From positions 3,509,465 to 3,569,140 of the forward strand of contig BFEA01000005.1 in the NCBI GenBank assembly GCA_003427395.1: a DNA stretch of 59,676 bases, written 5' to 3'. A program made the translations under genes and the position numbers. How positions within the stretch are numbered: position 1 is the stretch's first letter; each line of letters starts with the position of its first letter. This stretch comes from Chara braunii. Lineage: Eukaryota; Streptophyta; Charophyceae; Charales; Characeae. The notes below the pieces were generated by a model. That model made no database searches. It saw only the letters and a program-made list of their open reading frames with translations, and had not been told where the DNA came from. This document shows positions 21,317-33,524 of this stretch, one piece after another.

Positions 21317-23020
21317 TGTCAAAGGGCGCAGTGTCCCGACCCTCCTCTGCGTACCAGGTCCCTGCCTGATATCGGCTCCTTGTCCCGGTGTCGTGGCCTA
21401 TGGGGGGGGGCCTATGGTCCAGAATTAAGTTCCCTGGTACCCAGGCTGTACCATGACGTGGACCGACCCTGTTTGGTGCTTACCTCAGCAAAAAGGTGCG
21501 CCACAGGGCTTTCCATTGGTCCACGCAGGCTCGGCGCTCTGCTGTACAGCAGAGCACAACCGGCCTATGACCGTGGTAGCCGCCGGGTTCGCCCTGGGAC
21601 GCGGAGGAGAGAAGACTGGCTCAGTCTTTTCAACTGCGCGCCAAGTGCCCTGGTACCGAGTTATGGGTTAGGTGCAAGAAGACAGGTCATTGTAAAACAA
21701 AAGAAAAGCTAAAGCTAGGCGGCCGAGCCACACTCAGATCGTGGCCTTGTTTAAATGTGGGGTAATCCAATGATATCGGGTCACTGTACCTTCGAGTTTT
21801 TTTTTTTTTTTACTTTTATTATTTTAACCATTATTATTAATTTTTCGATTTATAGTGATTACTATGTAGCTTGTACTAATTCTCGAGGCCAATGGATGAA
21901 TTCTGGACCGCGGCTGCTGTCTGATAAGCTTGGTCGCTCAGACTTGAAGTGACTGTCAAGCCCTGATGGTTGTGATCCGGGCCAGGTGCAGAAGTGTGAT
22001 AGTGGTGATTCGTGAGGCCGCCTCAACAGCGCGCCAGACTCATGTAGCCACGATGTAGAGCGAGTGCAGTGTTGAAGGTCATTGTCTGAAGGCAAAAGGG
22101 AAGGAAAAGGAAAATGTTGAGCGTTAGGCTTTGAATTTGCACTCAAGTTTAAATCGCTGTCCTGGCTCGTCGGTATCCGGGAAAACTTCAAGCGCCATCC
22201 GTTTCTTTCTGTTTTTTTTCATCATTATTAATGGTATTATTATTATTATTATTATTACCATACCGGTTTTCGGACGCGCTTTCCTTTTCATCTTATGTCA
22301 TATCGCGGGGAGGCCAACGGTTCGAATTTCGAGTTGTGGTCCAAGTTGGCTGGCCCCACTTATTTCGTCTGAGAATGAGCACCGATTGAGTGCTGCACGG
22401 TGAGGCCCCAAAAGAGGGGGCGACCCGCGGCCGCATCGGCAGGAGGCTCATCACCCCCTATAGGGGGTCAGGAACCCCCTCCTTACCATCGGGCACGGGC
22501 ACCCAGTGGGAGTAGTCAGATGGCACGTTTTGAAGAGGAATGGAGATCCGTCGGTATCCCGTTATGGGACCGTCGTGTCAGATCTGTGGGTCACTTTTAG
22601 GCCAGAGAAGCGTTTCAGTGGTCGGTAGCAGAAGCCGACGCTGTGACCGTTGAGTCCTGAGTCAAGGGCACCTTTTAAATTGTTTAGTTTCAATCTATTT
22701 TATTATTCTGGACCCTTTAAAATTTTTAAATCCAAAAAGGGGGTAAAAAGGACTAATTCGAGTCCGTTAGTTAGAACGTTGGGATTGCGATAGAGAGAGA
22801 TCCTATAAGAAGAGGGAGTTGCCATTTACTGCGAGACACAGATGGTCTCGTTGTGCTATCGCAAGGAGGGAAGGACAAAGAGACGAAGTGTGCATGTAAT
22901 CTGTCTGTGTGCCTCTGCTTGTGCACCTTGTAGTGGGTACTGGTCATTCGGGTCAATAGGCGGAGCTGGCGCGGTGTCTGTTGTGCTGAGCCTAGCTATG
23001 GCGTTGCACGGGTATAGGCC

Positions 23021-23435
23021 CGGATACTCGTACCATCAGGCCCGGTGGAAACCCATATCGGGGGAAGGGCCCTGAAACACATTAATGCTCAATTACGACG
23101 GTGGTGATGAAGTGAGACTAAAAATCAATGTGGAGGGTGCTAAGGAGGTAGAGATGCGGACTGACGCAAAGCTGCAGGACGCGATCACGGAGGCAAAGNA
23201 TCGTGCGGAGAGGCGCTGCAGGAGGGACNGAGTGACGACAAAAATGCAGGTAACTGTCTCGTATCATNAGACNGAGACCTCGATGGACANANCAGACCTG
23301 GAACAAGCCCATCTGGACCGGGACTNAGGTGGGGAGAGCGAGATGAGTGAGGCAGGGGATCGAGAGACGGACCTTCAGTCCTGGAACAGACCAGGCCAGG
23401 TCCGCAAGAAACACCCGCTGGCAGGCCCTGTGGAA
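23021..23435. other. N-containing block identical to 5' LTR
   Basis: Counterpart of 3582-3996. Ns lie at 23199, 23229, 23268, 23273, 23290, 23292 and 23326, each exactly 19439 bases from its partner, with no base difference across 415 positions. Confidence 0.8.
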
Positions 23436-26136
23436 TGCGGGCCCGAAGCCAGCTCGCGGCAAAATCCCAGAGGGCGAGGGAAAGGAAAAGGGGTGTGAGT
23501 CATCGATGCGCGGGGCGGACTACACGTGGCAGCCCGGGGGAGCGAGAAGAGGTCAACATGAGTGAGAGATAGGGCGGCGGTTAACAGAAGATAGCGGGAG
23601 TGCATGAGCATGGGGCGTGAGCCTACTGCGTTCGTCAGAGAAGTGTGAAACAGGTGGGCTCGTAGAGAGCGGGACATCACGAGTCTGCACGTGGTACATT
23701 CTGGCAGGAGGGGGCAGAAACACCGACGTGGCATGGTCCAGAGGGATAGAGAGAGAAAGAGAGTCAACTCGAGAGACTGGGTAGCAGAGAGAGCAGGTAA
23801 AACGGTGAGGGGCCAGGTGTTGGATGACGAGCGACACGAGAGAGGATAACTCATGCGGGCACGACTTCTTGGCGGACGACAACTGTTCAGGGTGAACTCA
23901 CACCGTGTGCCTGTAAAGAGGCACAGCGGACAGGGTTGCTTGGTGAGCTTGGACTACAAGCGTTGCCCTCGATGGCGTTATCCCTGACGTCATCCCTAAC
24001 GGAGGGGCAAGAGTCACGATTGTGAGAGGGGTGTTGTGACGAGCTTGCATGTTGAAGGAGGTTGACGTCAACTCATCCATACAATCCAAATCACTGATTT
24101 CGACATACCTCCCATACCTGCTTTCTCGTCTCTAGGGTATGCGTAACTTAGAAGAGGTGCGTGTATAATGCAGTGTGCTATGGAGGGTAGTTGGACTCTA
24201 CGCGTATGTATGCACGTGTGTACGTGATTCAGCTGAAGCGAGGCGAGTGAAAAGTCTTTTTGTTGACGTCTTCACACCAGTTCGTGCCAGATTGGGACGC
24301 ACAATGCTGAGTAGGTGAAGCAGTGTGGGAGAAGCAAAATGAGCTCCCTGAGTACCGGGTGTTCGCTTGACTAGCAAAAATCTCAGTCATGCCCTCCCTT
24401 CTCTTTTTTTGCTTCGTACTATTGGTCACTGTCACGAAGTGACTAAGGGACAATCGAACCAAAGGGAGAGACGGTGGTTGGCAAGATATATGTGAGCATA
24501 CAGTGGACTCTTGAGTGGTGAAACTCGCACTAGAAACTTGTAGAAACCACTTGGAAGCTCTCCCTAAGTTTCACGTGTTCTTTTGTTGAGGGTTGTTTGT
24601 GTGGGAACTAGAGCGAGGGAGCCCACATTGATAGCATAAGCGATCACATCCGATTCTGTGGTGGGCCGTATAGTTTCGGGCGCATTATTGGTCACCAAGG
24701 CGGGCAGAAAGTTGTCTGAAGCTCGAGTTGCTAGCAGATGAGAAACTAATCTTTTTTTTTCACAAGACGTGTTGTGTACTGAGACGACCTAGACGTGTTG
24801 ATGGCTGGTAAGTCAATTGAGAGGTTGAACGAGCTTTGGGCACTTTTCGTTGAGGTAAGATAGTTTGACTTCAAGCAAAAACATGACTAAGTTGATTCTC
24901 TTAAGAATGCATATGATATGACCTTAGTGTGACCTAAGGCCGTGTGAGAGAAGATAACGCGTGTCGAAAGAGATGACACCACTAGAGCATGAAGAGTGTG
25001 ATGCCTTTTCGTATGTATTACTATTTCCCAAAGTTTTGTTGTTTTTCACTGAGGTCGCGGTTCTACTGGGCTTAACGGCGGAACAGGAAGAGTGTCCTTG
25101 CTAACTTTAGCTTGTCTCTCTGGCTGGTATGACGCCAGCAATAGGACGTGTACGGCCATATGCTTGTGTGGTCCAATGAGCCCAGATACTCGTGCGAACT
25201 CAGGATTTATGCGACTGCGCGAGCATAAGATCATACTAGCCTATGAACGATAACGTTGGATGATGTTAAAAGCGTGTTTGGGACCTGATTCTTCGCGTAT
25301 ATTGAGCCTAAGCGATGAGCTATGGAGGAAGAAAAAGTCAGTTAAAGAGGGTTGCTTATTTGACTGAAAAGTTTTTGCTGGATGGAGACTAGTATTAGCA
25401 GCCCTGGATATAGCAGAAGGAGAAAGTTCGATGGTTGTTCCTTGATCAGCGTTGGTTATGCCCCAACTGCCAAAATCTGACAGGTTTAAGTCCCTTTTTC
25501 GGAGGGAGGTGGTTCCCTGCATCAGTTTGATCGCTTTGACTGTGGAAAATGAATTGGTGTGTATGTGATCCTATTCATGCAAAACGAAAAGTGAGATGAG
25601 AGGAAGAGAGAGAGAGATCAATCCTTAGTTTCAGATCCCAGGCGGCATGCACAACCTGTATTTTTTTTGGGGGGGGGGGATTGTTTGAGGGGACATGAGA
25701 CTGTTCTCATAAACGTGCGAAGCGCGTGAGCCAACCTCTACGACTTCTAAATTTTGGTCAGGACTACAAGAACTACTGTTGTTCGTCTGAGTGCCTAGTT
25801 TAGAGAAACTAATGACTCAGTGAAAAGGTTCTAACTAAGGATTTATCGAAACGTGTCTGCAGTCCAGCAGATTTCACTGGCTAATCATGCTGGGTGTATA
25901 GCTCAAGGACAGGTTATCTCGCACGTCGATAGTCTAAACTAGATAGACCCTTGCCCTTGCAGAATGTTTATGGTTAAGGCAGTCAGGTATGTGGCAATGG
26001 AGAGTCGTTAGTTACCTCGAACTCTAGCTGGTAGCAGAATGCTTGTTTGATACTGAAGATAAACATCCTATCCCTGGTGGAAAAACACTGCAGCAAAATT
26101 CGCTAGTACGTTTTCTCAAGCCTTCTACTTGGAGTA

Positions 26137-26421
26137 GTGGTTAAGGAATCTCTGCAAAATAGAGGAGACATGGGGAGTGAAGACACTCTATTGGTGTCCT
26201 ACATATCTTGTCAAGATAGAGTGAAGAATTTAGGGGAAGAAATACTAAAAAGCTTTCAGTGCCACATAAGGTTAATGAGAGAACATGCACTTACAGTAGT
26301 GAGAATACAGAAAAACATTGAATACGTCATATATTTTTATGGGCCTAACGGAGAGTTGGACAGTACCTACTCGCACCTAGAAACGACTGAACAGGCCAGG
26401 ACAGAGATTGAAAGAGCGTGA
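26137..26421 (+). CDS. Y-family ORF inside 3' LTR
   Basis: 94 codons matching the last 90 or so residues of the 5' LTR ORF at 6552-6962 with about seven substitutions. The upstream part of the frame is lost here. As in the other LTR copy, the MR..AL..V ... I.Y ... AR..I pattern links it to the leader ORFs Y1-Y3. Confidence 0.42.
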   Translation: MVKESLQNRGDMGSEDTLLVSYISCQDRVKNLGEEILKSFQCHIRLMREHALTVVRIQKNIEYVIYFYGPNGELDSTYSHLETTEQARTEIERA

Positions 26422-27343
26422 GTGTGCTCAAACTCCTTTCCCCCTCTTCAACGGCATGCCCGGGTGGTAACCACTCAGTCCCCACACCACGGTACTCAGT
26501 ACCGTGATACCAAGTGATCAGCGCTTAGTATGGCGTGTCAAGTAAACGTCACAGGGCTGTCCAGCTGAGTAAACGAGCCCTCTGTACGCCGCCGAGCAAT
26601 CTTGTGTTCAGTGATTCCCTCAAAACAACAAAAACACACCCCCTGGAGAATGCATCAGTAAAGGTCTATCACCTTTTTAGTCGTCTCTCCATCGGTATCC
26701 GAGTTCTGTAAAAATAAGACAATGCTCTTAGCGGAAGACACTGAAGGTTCGCTCTAAAATCTACGCTTGTACATGATCATGACTCAGCTATTTGAATTAT
26801 AGAGAGACATCAGTTAGAGCCAATCAACATTCAGCCTGCACTCGGCCAGGTTTTCTTTCGATGTGCGATCACTTGGGTCATTAGAAAGTCTCAGTTAAGG
26901 ACGAGCAACTTTCTGACAACCTTTCATTTGTATCTGATCAGCTTCATTCGACAATCAGTCAACTTTCAACTATTACTCTATCAGCAAAAACTCAGCAGTA
27001 CTCGGTTTCAGTCAGCAAAATTTCAGCAAACATTTAGTTCTCATTTCAGCAATTAATCAGTTCGCTGATCAGAAGTCAAACAACAAACAATAGTATTCAA
27101 ACGGCAGTCAAGCAGTGGTCAAACAAGCGTTCAAATAACATCAAATCTGCTCTCAAACAGCGTCTAACTAGCATCCAAGCAGCATCTAACTAGCAATCAA
27201 ACAATACTCAAGCACCAATCAAGGATCTATTATTTGGTAACAATTGTTGCCTGATTCAGTGAGCAAACAGTTGGCTTGATCCGTAAAGGACTTATCAATA
27301 AGAGATTCAGCCTCTTTCAGCTATCAAGCAGCTTGCCAAGCAC

Positions 27344-27976
27344 ATGATAGAGATTAACCCCATCACGATTGACCAACTGGTCCTCGACAACCTCAACCGG
27401 GTAGCCTCGAGAGAGTGCTTCCCCTACAAATATGTCTGAATCGATGGTTTTAAGCGTGAAGATCTGTCAATCTTCATTGCTCTCACAAAGTTTGCAGAAG
27501 GTACGGTCAAAGATCTGCGGATCTATTTAAAGAAAGCGAATGAGGTTCATCCACATTTTGATGCAGTGTGGGCTGCAGCGGCCGGGTATGTGCAGTGGAA
27601 AGCTGAGAGGCTCAAGGCGAACACAAAGCTAGTCTATAGCCTCGAGCCTAAACTTTTCACTGACTATCCCAAACCTTCGGTCCCCTACTATCTTACTGAT
27701 GGCTCTTATTGGGGTGGACTGGTGGACCTAGCCAAGAGATACGTATCATTAGCAGAGATCGATTACAACGCAATGACTGAGCCTTCTGAGTTTCCACATC
27801 TCAGGAGGGGCGTTTTCTCTCAGCCCTATCTCCCTACACTATGGGAGGAATTTTGTGCCATGCTTGGCTTCCGTTTTATGGGACTTTGCTGGAAGTTTGG
27901 AACTAGTGGGTTTCAAGTGACTTTACATTCAGAAGCCACAACCTCAGAGAGTACGGAGACATGGCAAGAGGCCTAG
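27344..27976 (+). pseudogene. X-family ORF inside 3' LTR, same TGA
   Basis: 211 codons from ATG 27344 with one TGA at 27437-27439, the same codon as in the 5' LTR. N-terminal X-family pattern (CFPYKY, then GTVKDLRIYLKK). The tail differs from the 5' copy after a 2-base difference near 27895. Because both LTRs share the TGA, it predates insertion unless gene conversion spread it. Confidence 0.48.
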
Positions 27977-28484
27977 ACGACAGGCAACAAAGTGACAGAT
28001 GAAGAGTGAAGTTCTGAGGGTTGAGTGAGGACTCTTGATTGGTACTGGCCATGCTCTTTTCCATGTGTACTCGCTGAGACTATTACGAGTTATCATTCTT
28101 CCCTCGTTCATTTGCTCTTGTCATTGCTTGAATCAGTCGGTCTTGCTTCTTGCGTGGTTCTTGCCTGATGATTGCTATTGTGAATAATTCTGTCACAGTT
28201 CTCAAAATCAGATTGACATAATTGATGCATGCATGGCACCCCATAATTTTATGATTATTATTTGTGTGATTCTTTGTTGTTCCGAATCAAAATAAAAGAT
28301 TCCCAAGACCGGGGACAGGCGAAGACCGTAATTGAAGGGTCTCGCTCGAAGCCGGACGCACACAACAAGAAGGGATTTGCATTATTTAATTCATTTTATT
28401 TATTGCAACCTCATACAAAATCCTGCGTGACAGCCTGTTGGCTTTCCGGTCGCCCGAAGTGGCTCGACTGGAAAAAGTGCGACA

Positions 28485-28647
28485 GCGGTCGATGCAAGGG
28501 ATTTTAGGGACCCTTTAGAGACCCCTAATTTTTTCCAACCGTTGTGATGAGAATATCTGTCGAATCCCCGCCAGGGCTCAACCCAAGGTCCAATTTTTTG
28601 TATTTCGGGTGGTCGTTTGGTATGCGGCCGCCCGACAACGAGACACA
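28485..28647. other. Spacer between the two LTR elements
   Basis: 163 bp separating the giant element from the 5' LTR of the second element. Nothing is recognised in it. Confidence 0.5.
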
Positions 28648-29740
28648 TGCAGTTTTGAGCCAGGGCCACCTTTATTCTTTTTGCGGCACGTGGTGTGAGC
28701 GGTTTTCAGTTCTCGATCATCCGGTATTGTGGACGATGGTATGGGACTGCATTGGGACCATATGGGATCATTTTGGGACTAGGTGGGGCTGTTTTTTTAG
28801 ATCAGGATGGTCATGTTGGTGTGGCTATTATGAGCGAACATGGTGATTGGAGGGGGTTGGACTTGGGCTTAGGTTGGAACTATCCTTGGTGGACGAGGTG
28901 TCGTTGGGACTGTAATGGGGCCACGTAGGACTTGTAAGTGAGAACACCCTCCTCGGGGGCTATCTCGCTTCGGTCCTTGTGGGTGGCCGCTTAGTGTCCT
29001 TGTGGACACTTGAGGAGGACGTGGATCATCATTAGTAGGCAGCCACAACTTGTGAGTTGTGCGGCTGATCTCTTTGGGAGTATTATCTTGGCTTTCTTGA
29101 GTGAGCCGGTTCAAAACTTCACTCAAGGTCAGTTAGTTGACTCAGACTTCCTTTCAGTGGCTTTCACACCTGTGTCAACCTACACTTTGCTTGACCCTGT
29201 TTGTTTTGGACGTTCAAAATAAAAGGTAGAGGATAGTTGTACGAGTCATGTGTGTGAATGAAAAAATCTGACTTAAGTATGAAATTGTACTGGTTCTTTT
29301 GAACTTGTTGTTTTTGCGTGTTGTGCAGGTAGGTAGAAAAATGTTTGCAAATGAGATTGATTATGCTTATTTGAGATGAAGAAAATGATTGTCGCCTTTC
29401 TCTCTTTCACCTGTCTACATGACAAAAATACTTGAATTTTGAAGTGAATAATTTCAACGGGTGTCGCGAAAGAAAACTTGTGAACATATTGAGGATGAAG
29501 ATAATCAGACTTAGTTTTTTCCCGATGATTTACCTTTCTAGCCCGAATGACCTTATCTACCTGTACCTGTCCAAATGGTTCTCATTCTCTATGACCTTTA
29601 TTTATTTTCGTCCATGTTACCCTGAACTTAGGAGACGTGAGAATAACTGAAAACTACTCGCAGTTAACACATTCTCTTTCTCTAGGGAGCATCTGGGCGG
29701 GGTTCGTTGCTTTAGGAGCCTACCCCGTTATCGACCTAAA

Positions 29741-29962
29741 GTGGACTGTTCTACGGGGGGGTATTCTGCCGATTCGGTAGAGATGGCCCGACTTCTTAGA
29801 TCCGAGTCTTGTGCTCGGGTGAGGAGGAGTACCCTAGACCACTTCCTAGAGGAAGAGACATGCAACACTTCAAGCAATCCACTTGATCAAGAATCATTCG
29901 CAGGACAGTTTGTCATCCAAGAAAGATTGGAAGCGTATGAAGAAAGGTTTGTGCGTGCTTAA
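29741..29962 (+). CDS. Conserved small ORF in LTR of second element (unknown)
   Basis: 73 codons, first residues MDCSTGGYSADSVE, tail FVIQERLEAYEERFVRA. The 3' LTR keeps the frame (45129-45359) despite a three-base length difference and many substitutions. Function is unknown. The frame follows a pyrimidine-rich CTTTCTCTAG at 29677-29686 that could be a splice acceptor. It may be chance. Confidence 0.3.
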   Translation: MDCSTGGYSADSVEMARLLRSESCARVRRSTLDHFLEEETCNTSSNPLDQESFAGQFVIQERLEAYEERFVRA

Positions 29963-30636
29963 TCTTAGGTTGGCGATAGGTTGGAATGAATGGCTTTGGC
30001 AGTATATTTCATCAAGTCAAAACGAAGGCAGCTGATTACCTTGTCGGCTGCATCAATATTATTGTCGGTAACCAACTCCTTGTTGGCTTTTGTTTGATTG
30101 TTTTGTGGTGTTCGACCTAACATGGTCGGACTTCATTTTGACATTATTTTGTTGGATGTTTCAAATGATGATCTGAATTTTTTTTGTTATCATTTTAGAT
30201 TGGCTATATGTTTCTGTCGACAATGGTCGATTCCTTATGATGTAAATACATGTGAATGTTATAAGTTTTTTTTGGTTATGTGTTTGAGGAATTGGGACTA
30301 ATATTTGTGATTTCACACTTGGTTGAGACCGTCCTAGTCGACCGACGTCTGCTTCGTACTTAGGAGATCAGCGTCCTAAGAAACGAACGACGTTCGAGTC
30401 CACTCGGAGTTAACCAAGCGTATCTATACTACAACGAACGAGCAAACGTCCCCGCCTGACCTACCTGTACAATTGCATTTAAAAGCTTTTGCACATGGGT
30501 AAGTAACTCGGTAGGAATACTCCTCTTGGGGTGGTGACAGCCCCTTAGGGAGGCAAGATGTGTCGTGTGGAAACCTATCATGTCGTAGGCGACCGAGAGA
30601 AGTACAGTTGGCGCATCCTGCTAGAGCAGCGAAGAG

Positions 30637-31110
30637 CTATGAATCCCCCCTGGAGGTGGTTATACGCGGCCTAGGCCGCGACCCCACGACCATGACAAAA
30701 AAAATAAATAATAAATAATTCAAAAAATTATGAAAACAAAATATGTTATATCGAAAAATATACTGAACAACTTTTGGTTTGTGGTCATATCCAAAAATTT
30801 TACTGAATTTAAAATAAAAAAACAGATATGTTTCATAGTTTTTATAAGGAAAAAAAAAAAGTTTTTGCCTCAGGAAAATTAGTTTTTGAATTAAAATTCA
30901 AAGGTGAAGTCAAAAGATAAAATAAAACATTGCGCGATTGAGATCTCGAAAAGATCGACAACCCCGTATTTTTTGTTGTTTTTTTTAGAATTGTTTATAG
31001 TGTAAAAAAAGTCCTGAAAGTTGTGGTCGCACCCAACCGCGACCAGAGTCGTGGTGGCCGTGATCATGGCCGCCCTCCGAGCTCGCGTCCCATTCGCGGG
31101 TGTTACATAG
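30637..31110. mobile_element. MITE in 5' LTR of second element
   Basis: 474 bp absent from the other LTR. Flanked by GCGAAGAG (30629-30636) and GCGAAGTG (31111-31118), an 8-bp target duplication with one change; the other LTR reads GCGAAGGG. The ends share CTATG as inverted repeat, and the subterminal regions are GC-rich while the centre is very AT-rich. No coding capacity. An 8-bp duplication points to hAT. Confidence 0.65.
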
Positions 31111-31270
31111 GCGAAGTGACGATTCGACTGTCGTCGTCTCGACGATTCGCGGGATGTTGTGCATCATTCCCAAATTGTCCCCTTGATTTTATTTTGTTTT
31201 ACTCCAGTGTGACATGGCCAGGAGGGCTCCCTCGCTTTGTAAAAAGACGGGAGCCGATGCGCTCGACAGG

Positions 31271-31288
31271 TGGCGCCGTTGCTGGGGA
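31271..31288 (+). other. Primer-binding site, tRNA-Asp type (second element)
   Basis: TGGCGCCGTTGCTGGGGA matches the complement of plant tRNA-Asp 3' end with one mismatch, two bases after the LTR end CA. Confidence 0.82.
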
Positions 31289-31491
31289 TAACGACTACCT
31301 ACCATTGTCCCTTGTGGAATGACGCTCAGGTACTTTATTTTGAGGGGAAATAATTTATCACATTTTGATTTCTAAAAGTTAACTATTTTATCATCATTGA
31401 TAAATCTCACAACTTTATGAAATATGTTTTGATAATATCATGAAGATTATTTTGGATTTTTTTGTTCATTGCAATTTTTTGATGTTGTAAT

Positions 31492-32196
31492 CAGTGTTAC
31501 CTGACCGAACATTCGGGGGCCCCCGGGCTGGCCCCTGAACGTTCGGGCGTTCGGGGTCCCGTTCGGGGGCTGAACTCCTCCAGGTTTGGACCCCGCCAAA
31601 TTTTTTTTCGGGGCCTAAAAATAAGTTTTTTTTCTGATTGTTTTTTGTGAGTTCTCTATGATGTAAACTGCACCCCTATAAATTTTGAAGTCATTCTTCT
31701 AAGCCAAAAAAACATTAAAAATCGTCAAAGATGGGGGTGTCAAAACGTGCTCGCCCACTCAATATTTTTTTTTTTTCACTTTTCACTTTTTGTTTTCACT
31801 TTATTTCGGGGCCTAAAAAATTTTATTAGTTTTTGAAAAATTGTTAATGAGTTATTGATTATGTAAACTACATATCTATAAATTTTCAGGGTATTTATCA
31901 ATGCCAAAAAATAATTAAAAATCTGCAAAGATGGCGGTGTCGAAAAGGTGTTGGCACATTCACTCATTTTAATTCTCTTTTTATTTTTTCTTATTTTTAT
32001 CATAGTGTTTATTTTCTGTATTTGATTTTTAATTCAATTGTGGTAAAGAATTTGGATGTAGTGCCCAGGCAAATGTTGGTTAGTTTATTTTTGGGTCCGC
32101 GTATGGCCCGAACTGCCGAACGCCTTCCGAAGGGGTCCCGTACGTTCGGGCGTTCGGGTTTGGGCGTTCGGCCCGTCCCGAACGCCGACAACCCTG
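31492..32196. mobile_element. 705-bp hAT-like MITE with internal duplication
   Basis: Begins CAGTGTTAC and ends GTCGGCGTT-type sequence reading CAGGGTTGTCGGC on the opposite strand, typical hAT termini. Target duplications GTTGTAAT (31484-31491) and GTTATAAT (32197-32204) agree at 7 of 8 bases. The subterminal GTTCGGGCGTTCGG motif recurs at both ends. The AT-rich core is two diverged copies of a roughly 185-bp unit containing CGGGGCCTAAAAA and CAAAGATGG.GGTGTC. A reverse-oriented relative is at 54906-55365. Confidence 0.8.
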
Positions 32197-32204
32197 GTTA
32201 TAAT

Positions 32205-33262
32205 ATTAAATGAGTCGCACTTCGTTATATTGATATTCATCGACTTTATCTATAAATTTTGACTTATTGTGTTGGAAATTATTATATTTTATATGTAATG
32301 TTTTAATCGGACACTTTATCCAGAAATTTGAGGTTTCCTTTCAGTTATAATTTTAGTAGATTGATTTTTTCATGCAAATTATTATCAGTTAAAGCTATTT
32401 GAAACACTGTCAAGCAGGCATTAACTTTCTTTTTATATTTTTTTACAATATTTATTCAGTCATGAATTTGATTATTATTACTATATTTTGATTGATCAGT
32501 TTATCGGGACTTCTATAAATTTCGATATTATCTACTTTTGTGATGCATTTCTGTCATAAAAGTGCATTTGATCTATTGTTGGAAATTATTTAGCGGGGGT
32601 CATTTTGTGTAAAAGTGTTTTGTATTGATATTGTAAGATATGTTATTTTGTTGAAGATGTTATCATGTGACAATAAATTTCTGATGGATTTGTGAGCTAA
32701 GTAGGTGGTAGGTAGGCTCGCGCCGAGGCTGCTCCTGGTCCATAGTGGGATGTTGTTTTCCGAATCCTATGTGGTTTAAGGAAGAAGGACTACACTATCA
32801 TTGAAAAGGGAGGAAGATGTTGAGGCTTTGTTAAAACGTTGCATGTAGTTGTAGGCGACTATTGTTTGTCGTGAGGGAATGAGTGATCACCTAACCTCGT
32901 TTCGAACAGAGTCACCTTATCTCTATGGCCGATGTCTGATCAGCCTCGGTTGTATGAGGTAGGGTTGTCATACTCTATGTGCAAAGGATTGATAGGGTCG
33001 CAGCGCGGGAATCAGAGGGAATGTGTTGAGGCTCGAATCTAAAGTGGGGTTTGATGTCGAGATGTTATCTCGTGAAGAGGATTACACCACTCCTCGACGC
33101 ATATCACAAGGGTTGAGGAAAATCAGATATGATGACTATGAAAGTGAGATCATAACTTGGACGGAGGATCTTGGACGAATGGTTTATCTCATAAATGGTT
33201 AGTTTGGGCAATGTCCGAACTATTCCAGGAGGTTGGTGTGAAAAGAAGGAAAAACCTGTTAT
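32205..33262. other. Interior of second element, nothing recognised
   Basis: AT-rich to 32700, then moderate GC. No supported gene, RNA or repeat boundary is seen. Confidence 0.5.
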
Positions 33263-33524
33263 GGGGTTAATCCTGACTCGAACGACCCATCAGGGGGTTA
33301 ATCATGTATGTAAAGATCCGTCAGGGGGTTAATCCTGACTCGGAAGACCCGACAGGGGGTTAATCCTGTATGAAAAGACCCGTCAGGGGGTTACTCCTGT
33401 ATGGAAAGACTCGTCAGGGGGTTAATCTTGTATGGAAAGACCCGTGAGGGGGTTAATCACGTATAGAAAGACCCGTCAGGCGGTTAATCCTGACTCGAAA
33501 GACCCATAAGGGGGTTAATCCTGC
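33263..33524. repeat. 31-bp minisatellite, 8.5 copies
   Basis: Units start GGGGTTAATC at 33263, 33294, 33325, 33356, 33387, 33418, 33449, 33480 (GCGGTT) and a partial one at 33511. Each ends A(C/T)CCGTCAG or a close variant. The register is exact with no indels. Confidence 0.95.

Larger units (their letters stand above)
1881..28484 (+). mobile_element. Giant Ty3/gypsy-type LTR retrotransposon (about 26.6 kb)
   Basis: Two collinear direct copies bound the element, at 1881-10537 and 21317-28484. Both end in GTGCGACA. After the left copy comes AAAA and then a tRNA-Asp-type primer-binding site; after the right copy comes unrelated flank. Between them lie gag, protease, RT, RNase H and integrase in that order, all in sense, the Ty3/gypsy order. 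The copies start alike at TGTC(GG/AA)AGGGCGC. Four hand-aligned 60-base samples (4801-4860, 6001-6120, 9781-9840) gave 16 differences in 240 bases, so the insertion is not recent. I found no convincing 5-bp target duplication. All coding regions are broken. A segmental duplication could mimic this, but the primer-binding site exactly at the repeat edge argues for an LTR element. Confidence 0.8.
21317..28484 (+). repeat. 3' LTR of giant element (7168 bp)
   Basis: Collinear with 1881-10537 apart from the nested 1.5-kb element, and ends GTGCGACA at 28484. It carries the same two ORFs (26137-26421 and 27344-27976), the same run of seven Ns, and AATAAAA near 28290. Similarity to the 5' LTR stops exactly at the CA end. 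Confidence 0.8.
28648..31268 (+). repeat. 5' LTR of second element (with 474-bp MITE)
   Basis: 2621 bp, of which 30637-31110 is a nested MITE; without it the length matches the 2136-bp 3' LTR. It contains a CAAAATAAAAGG segment near 29213 as a possible polyadenylation signal, and a conserved ORF at 29741-29962. Confidence 0.72.

Noticed and set aside
33263-33524. Possible CRISPR array from regular 31-bp periodicity
   Set aside because: There are no unique spacers; the whole 31-bp unit repeats, so it is a minisatellite in a eukaryotic context.
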